A stretch of 64,000 nucleotides of DNA, taken from assembly GCF_040833955.1 (NCBI RefSeq), contig NZ_CP162133.1, forward strand, positions 62,001 to 126,000. Reading direction: 5' to 3'. This stretch comes from Leptospira sp. WS60.C2 (GTDB lineage: Bacteria > Spirochaetota > Leptospiria > Leptospirales > Leptospiraceae). Positions 45,848 to 55,068 of this stretch are shown here, piece by piece (within the stretch, counting starts at the first letter, position 1; the number at the start of each line of letters is the position of its first letter). Below the pieces are notes generated by a model, which ran no database searches, was not told the DNA's origin, and worked only from the letters and a program-made list of their open reading frames with translations. The position numbers and the translations under genes were made by a program.

Positions 45848-47628
45848 CTTGCTTGTTTCACTTCCATAAGTGTTGGTTGTCCATCTTCAATATGCCAACT
45901 AGGGAAGGCTCCATTACAAGAGTAAGCTTTTCCATCTGGTGAAAATTCAATATCACGAGTAAACGTTACCTTTCGGCTCATAGGATATACCTTCCAAGTT
46001 TCGGTTTTGATATCCATAGCCATCAAATTGTCTGAAGAAGTTCCTGTGACCCAAACCAAATTACGAGTTCTGTCCACATTAAGAGAGTAAGGTGTTTCGA
46101 CACCGTCCACTGCCGTAGGAAGAGGATACAATTTGAACTTCCCATCTTCAGGAGAGTATTTGGCGATGGAACCTTCCGGAAATGCAGAAATCCAAACATG
46201 ATTGTCACGATCGACACGAAGTCTTCTTGGTCCTTGGAACGGGGTTTCAATCAAACGAAAGGAAAAATCTTTGGGATCGATCATACCAATGGTATCTGCA
46301 TGCAATCGTGTGAACCAAACAGTTCCATTCGGAGCCACATCGATTCCATAAGGCAAAGGCATGCCACTCACACGTTCATCCACTGGCAATAGATGCATTG
46401 GAAATCCCCAATTCATGAGTTTAACGATAAAGCCACTGATCCACAAACTAAAACTTTCTTTTTTGGTTCTTGCTGGTAAATCAAAGTAACGAAAGGTTTG
46501 ATTCTTTCGATCAAACATTCCCACTTGGTTGGAGAGTGCTAATGTAAACCAAACACGATCTTGCGCATCAATGCGAATGGTGTGAGGATACAAACCATCT
46601 TGGAACATATGGTCTTTGAATTTTTTTGTTTTAGGATCAAATTCGGTGATTCGCTTTTGTAGGGAAGGTGTGATGAAAATATTTCCATCCACTGGAGATT
46701 CCGCAAGAGAATGCAAACCGACATAGGTTTCATGTTTTTGAAAGGAACGTAACCGGCCTGGTAAAAGTCCACCTAACTCATCTTCTGGTTGTTTGGGAAC
46801 TTTATAAACTACCGTTTTACCAGTGTTAGTATCAATTTCCCAAAGTCTATCTTGGATATTGTCTCCTACATACACAAGACCTGATTTTTTATGAAATAAT
46901 AAGTCATGCATTTGTGAAAAACTATCACCCATCGGCCATTCACGAAAGACAGCCCCATACAACTCTTTTCCCCAAGTTCTTCCTGGTTGTACTCGTTCTG
47001 GATGTTTTAATAAATCCACATATGCATTAGATAAAATTCCTGGGAGTTTTTTCTTTGCCTTTCCATGTGGTCTTGCCCCGTAACCCATCATTCGATTGAT
47101 GATCTCTTCCCAATCTCCTTCTGTGAAGGCACGTCTCATAAAAAAACTTCCTTGTTGGTGGCAAAATCCACACTGTTCCAAATAGGTTTTTCGGAGCTCC
47201 TTCTCTTCCCCAAAGTCGAGTGCCGCCACCCAACTGTTAGATGGATATTGTGCGACCAATAGATTGGGATCTGTGATTTTTTCCATTCGGAAGGAAACAG
47301 AACTTCCATTGGAGTAGGATCGAATGTTTACGTCTTTATAACCAATTTTGCGGAGTCGAAGGTTGACTTGTGTCGCATATGGAAACGGTACATTAACAGA
47401 ACCATTCGGGTTTGTAAACATGGTCACTTCTGGTGTGATGTAAAATTCTAGACCTTCAGGCGGGTATCCATGGTCGTCGCGAGGTGGAACTTGTGGTTTT
47501 TCCGCTTTGACTGTCACCATCACAAGATCCAAAGTTTTTCCTGAAGCATCTCTTACATTCACAGTAATGGCAAATAACGATGAATAGGTGAATACAAATC
47601 CAACCAGAATGATACTATATTTTTTCAT
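45844..47628 (-). CDS. Exported CxxCH beta-propeller (Vgb-like) protein
   Basis: About 594 residues. A signal peptide (MKKYSIILVGFVFTYSSLFA) is followed by a carboxypeptidase-regulatory-like domain, a short segment with one haem-c motif CGFCH (EQCGFCHQQGS), and a C-terminal beta-propeller of virginiamycin-B-lyase/streptogramin type with repeated D-x-x-G-x-x-W/F motifs (DRVWFTLALSN, NGTVWFTRLHAD, NHVWISAF). It may be a periplasmic electron carrier or sensor. I use the ATG at 47628 with AAAGGAG in front, not the upstream frame start at 47646. It overlaps the epimerase gene upstream by 14 bp. Confidence 0.78.
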   Translation of the reverse strand: MKKYSIILVGFVFTYSSLFAITVNVRDASGKTLDLVMVTVKAEKPQVPPRDDHGYPPEGLEFYITPEVTMFTNPNGSVNVPFPYATQVNLRLRKIGYKDVNIRSYSNGSSVSFRMEKITDPNLLVAQYPSNSWVAALDFGEEKELRKTYLEQCGFCHQQGSFFMRRAFTEGDWEEIINRMMGYGARPHGKAKKKLPGILSNAYVDLLKHPERVQPGRTWGKELYGAVFREWPMGDSFSQMHDLLFHKKSGLVYVGDNIQDRLWEIDTNTGKTVVYKVPKQPEDELGGLLPGRLRSFQKHETYVGLHSLAESPVDGNIFITPSLQKRITEFDPKTKKFKDHMFQDGLYPHTIRIDAQDRVWFTLALSNQVGMFDRKNQTFRYFDLPARTKKESFSLWISGFIVKLMNWGFPMHLLPVDERVSGMPLPYGIDVAPNGTVWFTRLHADTIGMIDPKDFSFRLIETPFQGPRRLRVDRDNHVWISAFPEGSIAKYSPEDGKFKLYPLPTAVDGVETPYSLNVDRTRNLVWVTGTSSDNLMAMDIKTETWKVYPMSRKVTFTRDIEFSPDGKAYSCNGAFPSWHIEDGQPTLMEVKQAR

Positions 47629-48580
47629 AGGGAACTCCTTTGGCATTTAAATATGCGATGAATGTTTCTTTGGAATTATATTTGGGTGTGTAACCAAATA
47701 CGTTTTTTAGCTGTTGGTTCGCCAACACAGGACGATAGCGCAAAAAATCAATTTGATCAGGACCATACTGAGTGAGACGAAATAATCGAAGGATCCAAAG
47801 GATAGATTGTAAAAGGAAAGCAGGAATTGGTAAATACGGCTTTCGAATCATCCGACTAATCTCTTCTAAACTAAGAGCTCCGTCACCTGCGAGGTTGTAA
47901 CTTCCTTCTTTATTTTCTGCGATTCCTTTCACGATGATTTGAATGACATCTTCATCCCAAATAAAAACAAATGGGCTCTTGTGTCCCAAAATTCCCATCA
48001 CAAACGGTTTTTGAAACATATCCGTAATGAGATTATTTACTGTTTTACCCAAGATCGTGCCAGGTCGTAAGATCAATTGTTTGAGTTGCGGAAAGATCTT
48101 TCGGTATTCGGATAACAATTCTTCCACTTCCCGTTTGTGTTTGGAATAAACAAATGCGGAATGTCCACGAATCGGATCTGTTTCTTCAATCCATTCCTTG
48201 TTTTCTTTATGATAACCGTATGCTGCGCCAGAACTTGTGATGATGACCTGGTTTGTTCTTGTATATACCGCGCCATCTAACACATTTTTGGTGCCATGAA
48301 CATCGATTTTCCATTGTACTTCTTCACTCATTCCTGGTGGCGGATTCAAAATAGAAGCTAAGTGAACAATCGAATCCGGTTTCCAAGTTTGAATTGTGTC
48401 GATGACGATATTTCGATCACTGATATCTAATGTTAAAAATTCAAAATTCGAACTCTCGATTGAAATCGGCATGGGCTTGATATCCGTCGCCAATACATTC
48501 CAAGTTGGATAGGTTTTTAACAAATATTGAATGAGGGTAGAGCCGATGTAACCTGCTCCCCCTGTCACTAAAACTCTCAA
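47615..48580 (-). CDS. NAD-dependent epimerase/dehydratase
   Basis: A 321-residue extended SDR. Cofactor loop LVTGGAGYIGSTLIQYLL at the N-terminus, catalytic SSGAAYGYHKE and YSKHKREVEELL. Resembles UDP-sugar or steroid dehydrogenase relatives; the substrate is unclear. It is the second gene of the minus-strand operon, starting 1 bp after the BASS stop. Confidence 0.85.
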   Translation of the reverse strand: MRVLVTGGAGYIGSTLIQYLLKTYPTWNVLATDIKPMPISIESSNFEFLTLDISDRNIVIDTIQTWKPDSIVHLASILNPPPGMSEEVQWKIDVHGTKNVLDGAVYTRTNQVIITSSGAAYGYHKENKEWIEETDPIRGHSAFVYSKHKREVEELLSEYRKIFPQLKQLILRPGTILGKTVNNLITDMFQKPFVMGILGHKSPFVFIWDEDVIQIIVKGIAENKEGSYNLAGDGALSLEEISRMIRKPYLPIPAFLLQSILWILRLFRLTQYGPDQIDFLRYRPVLANQQLKNVFGYTPKYNSKETFIAYLNAKGVPYEKI

Positions 48581-48581
48581 T

Positions 48582-49475
48582 TTAATTTCCTTCGATGGGT
48601 GGTCGACCTTTCCAGATAGCCACTAAAATCAAACCAGAGATAATATGCCAAATGCCCCAAAATGCTGCCACTAATGCCATGTTAGGTTCTGCTTGGAATT
48701 GAGTTAGAATGAGTCCCAAGGCAAGTCCAGAGTTTTGCATACCTACTTCAATTGTAATCGCACGTTTGTTTGCTTCATTTTGTAAAAATAATCTCGCCAA
48801 AAGATTTCCAATGAGAAGAGCGATAAAATTATGAAAGACAACGATGAGAAAAACAAATCCCATATTATCTAAAAAAATTTGCCAATTGCCACCTACGGCA
48901 ACAATCAAAAAGACCAAAAATGCAAAGGAAGAAACACGTTTGAAAAACGGAGTGATTTTATGAGCAAACCCAGTGGCAAAATTTCCAAGGATCATTCCTA
49001 AAAGTAATGGGACGAGGAGTAATACAATCATACTTTTAATGATCATTATACTATCAATTCGAAGCTCACCTGTGCCTGTAATCATGGCATGAGTGACAGG
49101 ATTCAAATTAGCCGTTAAAGTAAAGTTAAGTGGCAGTGTGATGATAGCAAACAAACTGGAGACCGCTGTCATACTTACAGAGAGAGCAGTGTTTCCTTTC
49201 CCAAGATGTGTGATGATATTGGAAAGGTTTCCACCAGGACTTGCGGCTACAAGTAACATGCCTAATTCCATTCCTGCAGGTAAGTCCAACACAAGAGTGA
49301 TACCAAGAGTCACCCATGGCAAAAACACAACTTGACCAATCAAACCGGCGAAGGCGGCAACTGGTCTTTGTAAGACGGCCTTGAAGGCAATGAATCGAAG
49401 TTCTAAGGCAACTCCAAAAATCAGCAGTGCTAAAACCAATCCTAAAACAGCTTGGTAATCATTGTTATAATTCAT
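48582..49475 (-). CDS. Bile acid:sodium symporter (BASS) family transporter
   Basis: A 297-residue membrane protein of 9-10 helices. The sodium-site loop is LLVAASPGGNLSNIITHLGKG, followed by NTALSVSMTAVSSLFAI, the same arrangement as the paralogue at 35.3 kb but with clearly diverged sequence. It opens the minus-strand operon. A palindrome-like site lies about 51-64 bp upstream. It probably co-transports Na+ with an organic anion. Confidence 0.88.
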   Translation of the reverse strand: MNYNNDYQAVLGLVLALLIFGVALELRFIAFKAVLQRPVAAFAGLIGQVVFLPWVTLGITLVLDLPAGMELGMLLVAASPGGNLSNIITHLGKGNTALSVSMTAVSSLFAIITLPLNFTLTANLNPVTHAMITGTGELRIDSIMIIKSMIVLLLVPLLLGMILGNFATGFAHKITPFFKRVSSFAFLVFLIVAVGGNWQIFLDNMGFVFLIVVFHNFIALLIGNLLARLFLQNEANKRAITIEVGMQNSGLALGLILTQFQAEPNMALVAAFWGIWHIISGLILVAIWKGRPPIEGN

Positions 49476-49525
49476 TGTGACATGTTCCTATTGAACCATT
49501 GTTACCAAACACAAATCATCATTTG

Positions 49526-49539
49526 TGAATGATCGTTCA
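49526..49539. promoter_or_regulatory. Candidate operator before BASS operon
   Basis: TGAATGATCGTTCA is a near-perfect inverted repeat centred on GATC, in the upstream region of the minus-strand operon. It shares the core GAAYGATC with the two sites at 52.24 and 52.91 kb next to the second tetR. Regulation by that TetR is inference. Confidence 0.5.
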
Positions 49540-49637
49540 TCGAGGTAATTCTATAAACAGGAAAGTAGAGATTCTATCTTTTTTTGGTATTGAATCAATT
49601 AGATTCTAGGTTATTTCTGAACGCTTTGTAAATATTA

Positions 49638-49737
49638 TTGGGGCGGATCCGCTTGTCGCGGACCGAGCTTTCCGTTGCAATCTTTCCTTCGGAAAAGATT
49701 TTCACTACAATCCCTTCCGCTGTCCTTTTTTTTACTA
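49638..49737. repeat. Structured GC-rich intergenic repeat, type A
   Basis: About 100 bases with a hairpin GGATCCGC-TTGTC-GCGGACC (one bulge) and a second hairpin around ATCTTTCC-TTCG-GAAAAGAT, ending in a run of T. It is richer in GC than its surroundings, and its middle aligns with the element at 53.0 kb. The rest of the 333-bp gap (49476-49808) shows only the candidate operator and AT-rich sequence. Confidence 0.5.
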
Positions 49738-49808
49738 GACTATTGTTGTTCTTCAATCAATTACTGAATTTCGTCTTAGGATAGGTTTTTTAGAAACGAG
49801 GGTACAAA

Positions 49809-51374
49809 GTGTTTACGATTACGGATCTTTGGAAACAAGGAAAAATCATCATCAATCGCATTCGATTTGGATTAGTATTGTTATTTTTATTTGCGATGCT
49901 TGGTGCCAAAGATGAATTCCAGCCGAAGATGTTCTTAATACATATGGTTGGAACCATAACAATGGGTTTTTATTGTGCTCTCGCCTACGTGTTAGAAAAA
50001 AAAACCAACCCACCAACTTGGTTTCATAAAGTTTTGATTCTATTCGATACACTCGTATTGTCTTTCACAATTATCCTGGATTGTTCTCTAAGTTTATCGG
50101 AAGCGGAAGCAGCATTATCGAATGCAGTTGTGTATTTTATTTTTTTCTTCAATGCAATTTATTCAGGATTTTTGGGTGATCGCAAATTCGTTTTGATCAA
50201 TTCTTTCTTAGGATCGGTGCTTTCTCTTATGGCACTCATTGTAGCTGTCAAAGTATCTGGCGTTCAAATGACAGTGAATCCGGAAGAAGCGCGTCAGATT
50301 GGATATGTGGGAACTGCTGGCGAAGTCATGAAACCAATTTTCATCATGGTTGCAGGTTATATTGTCAGTTTACTTGTGCAACTACTCACCAAAATTAGCT
50401 CGCTTGCTGAATTAAAAGCGGAAGAGGCAGAACTTCTCCTAAACCAAACCAAAGAAAGAGGGAAGGTCTCTAGTAATGCGGCGATCAAGTTAGAAACTTC
50501 TATTTTAAATTTTAGTAAATTTGTTTCGGAAACATCCACTAAACTTGAATCTCAAGCTGCTTCCTTAGAGGAAATCACAGCAGTTATCTCAGAACTTTCC
50601 AGCTCGTTTGAATCCAATGGAGTTTCCATTGAAGAACAAAACAACAAAGTAAGAAGTATGGTAAAAGATACAGAAGATCTGAAAGAGACTGTTGATAAGA
50701 TTTTAAATCAAAGTGAAAAACTTGTCGATATTGCTGAAATCAATAAAAAAGAAAGTATGTCTGTCACAGAAGTCGCAGATCAAACCGCTACTCATCTGGA
50801 GTCAATACAAGCATCTTTTGATCAAGTAAACGAAATCAATAACATTGTTGCAGAAATTGGTGAAAAAACCAACTTACTTGCATTAAATGCTTCTATTGAG
50901 GCAGCACGCGCTGGAGATGTGGGAAGAGGATTTGCGGTTGTTGCAAACGAGGTAAGTAAACTTGCAGAGTTTACATCGAACAATGTAAAAAGAATCTCAA
51001 TTGTTGTCAAAAGTTCAAAAGATATTATCGCAAATGCAAGGATTGCTTCAAAACATACAGGAGAACTTGCTAAATCTCAAATTGATAGACTTAATCAAAC
51101 TTTAGTGCAAATCCAAAATATGAATCAGCTGTATGTAGAACAAAGAAATACATTATCCAACATTTTATCCGAACTTTCACAAATTCGGGAATTATCAAAT
51201 CAAATCGCGGAATCAACTAAGGAACAATTATTAGGCCAAAAGGAAGCCTCTAAAGGAATTATCCAATTGGAGATGGAAGTGAATGAAATCAGTCGTGCCT
51301 CTAAAGATTTAGAAGAACACATTCAGATGATCAAAGAGGAAGCCAATACTTTGGCTTCCATGGGACAAAACTAG
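49809..51374 (+). CDS. Methyl-accepting chemotaxis protein with multi-TM sensor
   Basis: A 521-residue chemoreceptor paralogous to the one at 41.8 kb throughout its length, including the six-helix N-terminus (starting [19 protein letters not shown]) and the tip [20 protein letters not shown]. It starts with GTG at 49809 behind a GAGGG site. No periplasmic domain is present. Placed between the minus-strand BASS operon and the second tetR/hydrolase pair; the two receptors flank the catabolic region. Confidence 0.9.
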   Translation: MFTITDLWKQGKIIINRIRFGLVLLFLFAMLGAKDEFQPKMFLIHMVGTITMGFYCALAYVLEKKTNPPTWFHKVLILFDTLVLSFTIILDCSLSLSEAEAALSNAVVYFIFFFNAIYSGFLGDRKFVLINSFLGSVLSLMALIVAVKVSGVQMTVNPEEARQIGYVGTAGEVMKPIFIMVAGYIVSLLVQLLTKISSLAELKAEEAELLLNQTKERGKVSSNAAIKLETSILNFSKFVSETSTKLESQAASLEEITAVISELSSSFESNGVSIEEQNNKVRSMVKDTEDLKETVDKILNQSEKLVDIAEINKKESMSVTEVADQTATHLESIQASFDQVNEINNIVAEIGEKTNLLALNASIEAARAGDVGRGFAVVANEVSKLAEFTSNNVKRISIVVKSSKDIIANARIASKHTGELAKSQIDRLNQTLVQIQNMNQLYVEQRNTLSNILSELSQIRELSNQIAESTKEQLLGQKEASKGIIQLEMEVNEISRASKDLEEHIQMIKEEANTLASMGQN

Positions 51375-51398
51375 TAACTATTTAGTTTCTAATTGGGT

Positions 51399-52268
51399 TT
51401 ACGTTGATTCCAGAAACTCTAAAATTTTATCACGCACAAAATCAGAACGAAGTATGAATTTATGACCTAATCCCTCTGTCGTAACGAGAGTTCCCTGTTT
51501 CCATGCTTTGGAGACAGATTCCCCCATAGAAAATGGAATCTCTAAGTCTTCTTTGTCGTGAATTACAAGAAGTTCATTTTCAAAGTTTGGACCAGAAGTC
51601 TCTAAGTCGATACTCTTCATCGTACGTTGCACTTTTTTTTCTAAAACCTTTTGCATCTGTTCGATTTCAGATTCAGATAGTTGAACATAACGACTGAAAT
51701 CTTTGATCAAAAGCTCCAACTTAGATGGAGGTGCAATGTATATTAATTTCTTTGCTAAAACACCTAATTCTTGTGCAACGGTAGCTACTGCCCCACCAAA
51801 AGAATGTGAGATGATCACATCAGGATTTCCGATTTGGTTTGTTAGTTCTTTCACCATTTTTGCCGACAAGACAATATTGGAATATCGACCAGACGAAAGT
51901 CCATGACCAGGTAAATCAATTCCTACCACTTTAAATCCTTTTTCTAAAAAAGATGGAATGAACCTGGAAAAGTTACCTGTGTGACCGTTCCAACCATGAA
52001 TTAACAAGATGACAGCTTTGGCATCTTGCCCTTCATTCCAAACATAGGATTGGATCTTATGTTCATTGACCTTGAATTGAAATGATTTGGCTTTTTCCAA
52101 AACATCCATTTCCTTTCGAGATGGATGTTGTTTTTGTGTTTTCAAAAACCTCTGAACGGAAACCAAACCAAACCATCTTGGATTTTCTTTTGCATAAGCC
52201 CATTTTTTTTCGGATGGAATCGGATAAACTCCATTTAAAGTACGAACGATCGTGCTATTTGTATTCAT
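51399..52268 (-). CDS. Alpha/beta hydrolase (lysophospholipase-like)
   Basis: A 289-residue hydrolase: oxyanion segment LLIHGWNGHTG, DLPGHGLSSG, nucleophile elbow ISHSFGGAVAT, acid in VIHDKEDLEIPF, histidine in GLGHKFIL. It may release a fatty or other acid from an ester. A GGGAGATTAAA site precedes the ATG. The gene lies 42 bp downstream of the second tetR on the same strand. An operator-like sequence is inside its first ten codons. Substrate unknown. Confidence 0.86.
   Translation of the reverse strand: MNTNSTIVRTLNGVYPIPSEKKWAYAKENPRWFGLVSVQRFLKTQKQHPSRKEMDVLEKAKSFQFKVNEHKIQSYVWNEGQDAKAVILLIHGWNGHTGNFSRFIPSFLEKGFKVVGIDLPGHGLSSGRYSNIVLSAKMVKELTNQIGNPDVIISHSFGGAVATVAQELGVLAKKLIYIAPPSKLELLIKDFSRYVQLSESEIEQMQKVLEKKVQRTMKSIDLETSGPNFENELLVIHDKEDLEIPFSMGESVSKAWKQGTLVTTEGLGHKFILRSDFVRDKILEFLEST
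52242..52259. promoter_or_regulatory. Candidate TetR-related site within hydrolase start
   Basis: ACGAACGATCGTGCTATT occurs here and, as an exact reverse complement, at 52908-52925 upstream of tetR. It lies inside codons 4-9 of the hydrolase gene. It contains the 8-bp palindrome ACGATCGT. An operator role is inference. Confidence 0.45.
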
Positions 52269-52310
52269 TTTAATCTCCCATGTATTTTATTTATTCATTT
52301 TATCATTTTT

Positions 52311-52904
52311 TCATTCTTTGGAGTGACGTTTGAGAAGTTCGTTGAAGATCTGTTTCGTTCTCTTTTCTGAACTTTTGTCTTCTAAGAGTCGATTGTAAAA
52401 ATGATAAGACAATACTAGTCCCCAAATTTCTTGGACGATGTGTTCTGAATTGGTTTTAGAATTGAGTTCCTCATTCTTTTTGGCTTCTTCTACAAACTGT
52501 TTTAAGGAAGAATGCCAAGACAATTGGATCTTTCGTAAGTGATCTCGAACGATTCCAGGTTTGTCATCAAACTCAGAACTGGAGGCAAGAAATAAACATC
52601 CACCAGGCAAATCAGAACGTCTTGACCACTCAAGCCAACTAACAAACGCACTACGTAATCTGGATAGACCCGGTTTTGTCTTTAAGGTTGGGTATAAAAC
52701 ATAACGACGAAACAGTTCACTACCTTTTCTAAGCACCTCGATTTGTAGGTTTTCTTTAGAGGAAAATTTGGCAAATAGTCCACTTTTGGACATTCCCAAA
52801 TCTTCTGCGAGTGTCCCAATGGTAAGACCTTCCAAACCATTTACACTAGCGATTTGTACCGCCCGGTCCAAAATCATTGATTTGGTTTCTTCGCCTTTGC
52901 CCAT
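52311..52904 (-). CDS. TetR/AcrR-family regulator
   Basis: A 197-residue regulator with the helix-turn-helix VNGLEGLTIGTLAEDLGMSK and SGLFAKFSSKENL, and a helical ligand domain with LPGGCLFLASSSEFDD, a segment typical of the TetR_C_6-like group. It is co-oriented with the hydrolase. An 18-bp sequence just upstream of its start is repeated inversely in the hydrolase gene, which suggests autoregulation. Confidence 0.9.
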   Translation of the reverse strand: MGKGEETKSMILDRAVQIASVNGLEGLTIGTLAEDLGMSKSGLFAKFSSKENLQIEVLRKGSELFRRYVLYPTLKTKPGLSRLRSAFVSWLEWSRRSDLPGGCLFLASSSEFDDKPGIVRDHLRKIQLSWHSSLKQFVEEAKKNEELNSKTNSEHIVQEIWGLVLSYHFYNRLLEDKSSEKRTKQIFNELLKRHSKE

Positions 52905-52907
52905 ACT

Positions 52908-52925
52908 AATAGCACGATCGTTCGT
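52908..52925. promoter_or_regulatory. Candidate TetR autoregulatory operator
   Basis: AATAGCACGATCGTTCGT, which includes ACGATCGT, lies 3 bp upstream of the tetR ATG. It is the reverse complement of the site at 52242-52259. Position fits autorepression; binding is inferred. Confidence 0.55.
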
Positions 52926-52977
52926 TAAAAAAAGTAAAGTCTTTTTTTAGAGATTTGGGCGCCTCGACCTGGTTTTT

Positions 52978-53130
52978 AGCTGGCAATGGGTAGGAAAAAC
53001 GACCGGGCCTTACGCTTCCATCTTCCGGTTTCCGGAAGGATGTCCGCTGCAGTCCCTGGCGCAGGGAATAGGAAGAAGTCACGAGAAATCCTTTCGGCCA
53101 ATGACAAACGTCAGCGCGGCCTCCGATTCA
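52978..53130. repeat. Structured GC-rich intergenic repeat, type A relative
   Basis: A GC-rich intergenic stretch containing the hairpin CATCTTCCGG-TTT-CCGGAAGGATG (one bulged base) and CTGCAGTCCC. Its centre lines up with the 49.6-kb element (GxGCxTTxCGxTxC-ATCTTxC...TTC-GGAA..GAT..C-CT-CA-TCCCT). It is probably a non-coding dispersed family, not a gene. Confidence 0.5.
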
Positions 53131-53140
53131 AACTCCTAAT

Positions 53141-53776
53141 TCATCTTGGTATCACACCTTCTACCATAATCATTTGTAAGAGTTTTTGATCATGTTCTTT
53201 TGCGGTCTCACTTGTTATGTAATAACGGTCATACTTGCGCAAATAGACTCCTTCGTTTCTCCCATAGTAATTGGCAATCCAACCGTCGTTTTTTCGAATT
53301 AGTTCTGTGAATTCTATTTGGAATTCTTTTTCCAGAGCAGGGTTATAAACTTTAATTGTATGGTATTGGTAATAATGATTCATTCCTGGAAAAATTCCAA
53401 GGGTAAGGATCATGTAAGCATAGGTTAAAATTAATTGTGATTCTTCTAAAGTATTCAAAATCCCTTCCGAATCTTGAATGGTGTATTCAAGAAGAACTAA
53501 GTCATAGGATTTGAATTGATTCGAATCTGTAACCATTGCAAGTGGGTGTTTCAACGTTTCAAAGGATGATTTGATACGATTTAGGTTTTCTAAACTTTCT
53601 TTGTTTTGTTTTTTCGAATCGAAATAAATAGCAATTTTAGCAGGTTTTTTTGAATTTAGAATCGAACTTTCGTTATATTGTTTTCGGTAGTAGTAATCGT
53701 TTGCGTAGAATCCTGTGCAATTGGAAAACAATACGACCAACAAAATCAGTACTATTTTAGGAATTATTTGCGACAT
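53141..53776 (-). CDS. Hypothetical lipoprotein
   Basis: A 211-residue protein with a lipoprotein signal (MSQIIPKIVLILLVVLFSNC, cysteine at 20). The mature part is charged, contains a hydrophobic segment (LILTYAYMILTLGIFPGMN) and a strand-rich region after it. The frame is open to 53854, but GGAAAG precedes the ATG at 53776 and the lipobox needs it. I do not recognise a family. Neighbours (DHFR-like gene upstream, repeat downstream) give no functional clue. Confidence 0.65.
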   Translation of the reverse strand: MSQIIPKIVLILLVVLFSNCTGFYANDYYYRKQYNESSILNSKKPAKIAIYFDSKKQNKESLENLNRIKSSFETLKHPLAMVTDSNQFKSYDLVLLEYTIQDSEGILNTLEESQLILTYAYMILTLGIFPGMNHYYQYHTIKVYNPALEKEFQIEFTELIRKNDGWIANYYGRNEGVYLRKYDRYYITSETAKEHDQKLLQMIMVEGVIPR

Positions 53777-53843
53777 TCTTTCTTTCCATTTTGTTTTTTG
53801 CATACTCTGGATTCTATGGATTGCTAAGGAAGGAAATCTTTTT

Positions 53844-54395
53844 TCAAACTCCATACCGAAGGACTACGCCACCCGTACTGAGTGGTTTTGTTTCCAGAAG
53901 TTTGACTGATTGGTTTGGAATGGCCTCGGAGAATAACCGATTTCCTTTCCCTAAATACGTAGGGGCAATACAAAGACGGTATTCATCAAAAAGTCTCGCT
54001 TTCATTAAAGAACCTGTGAGATTGCCACTTCCGAAGACAAACATGTTACCGTTCCCTTCTTGCTTGAGTTTAGAAACGGCAGAGACTGCATCTTTAGTAA
54101 GGTTTGTGTTTTTCCAGTCGGCTTTGGTTAACGTTTTAGAACAAACAAGTTTAGGAAGAGAGTTCATATACTTGGTGACTTCTCCTTCCGTTTCGGGTGC
54201 GGTCGTCCAATAATCTGCCATTCCTTGGTAGGTTTTGGCACCAAACACAAGCATGTCGGCGGAACGAAGCTGATCCAGGCTCAATTCTTCCAACTCCTTT
54301 CCCCAGACAAGTCCATGAAAACTTAAGTCCCATGGTTTCTCACCTTCAAAGTATCCATCCAGAGTGATGACATTCCATAGGATTAATTTTCTCAT
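53844..54395 (-). CDS. RibD C-terminal / dihydrofolate-reductase-like protein
   Basis: A 183-residue NADPH-reductase-fold protein. It begins LILWNVITLDGYFEG, has MLVFGAKTYQGMADYWTT and VFGSGNLTGSLMKARLFDE, features shared by small RibD-C/YwjB-type proteins. It has the DHFR fold but is not the folate enzyme by sequence, so substrate is unknown. AGGAAG precedes the ATG. Confidence 0.85.
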   Translation of the reverse strand: MRKLILWNVITLDGYFEGEKPWDLSFHGLVWGKELEELSLDQLRSADMLVFGAKTYQGMADYWTTAPETEGEVTKYMNSLPKLVCSKTLTKADWKNTNLTKDAVSAVSKLKQEGNGNMFVFGSGNLTGSLMKARLFDEYRLCIAPTYLGKGNRLFSEAIPNQSVKLLETKPLSTGGVVLRYGV

Positions 54396-54438
54396 CTGAC
54401 TTCCTTTCTATGATTTCTAACAATGAAAGTTATAGACG

Positions 54439-54876
54439 TTAGTCTTTATGTTTGGGAGATAGTTCGGGTTTGATTTCACCTTCTGCCATCCTTAAATCGC
54501 GCACATTTTTTTGGACAGCCACTGCCGCAAACAAACTCAATACGAAAGAGATTCCAAAAAAACCTTTTTCACTTAAGGTTAACGTAGCATTCCATAAACC
54601 AATCATTAGCAGTAATAACGTTAATGCCACGGAAAACCAACAAAGGCCTATGTAAATGCCAGTCACAAATAGTCCTTCTAGCTGGTCTCTCACTGTTTTT
54701 TGTAATGAAACTGCCGAAAACAATCCATACATCAAGATAGTGATATAAAATCCTTTTTCATTCAACATCATATCAGAATTCCATATTCCGATAATAAACG
54801 TAAACATACCAATGAGTAAAGATAACCAAGAGGCGCCGATAAATGCGGCAGAAGGTTTTTGAGGTTGTGTAATCAT
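54439..54876 (-). CDS. YiaA-like inner membrane protein
   Basis: A 145-residue membrane protein with four hydrophobic helices arranged as two similar halves. Each half contains the pattern IGxWNxxxxLxEKGFxxxxxxxxLFxAVxxQKxVRD (the repeat is IGIWNSDMMLNEKGFYI, and IGLWNATLTLSEKGFFG). This is the YiaA/YiaB family, whose function is unknown. No partner gene is obvious; a 43-bp spacer separates it from the DHFR-like gene. Confidence 0.85.
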   Translation of the reverse strand: MITQPQKPSAAFIGASWLSLLIGMFTFIIGIWNSDMMLNEKGFYITILMYGLFSAVSLQKTVRDQLEGLFVTGIYIGLCWFSVALTLLLLMIGLWNATLTLSEKGFFGISFVLSLFAAVAVQKNVRDLRMAEGEIKPELSPKHKD

Positions 54877-55068
54877 GGCAAGGATTCTATAGAATTCCTA
54901 AGATTTAGTCAAGAAGATTGTAAAAGTAGTGGAAAGTTTTACATAATACATTCAGATTAGCGGTTCTTAGTTGATCCAGTCTTGTCTCGCAAAAATCTTT
55001 ATTCAGCTAAACATAGAATATATTGGAATGTCGATTGCGCAAATCTCTGGTACAAAAACTCTCTTTCT

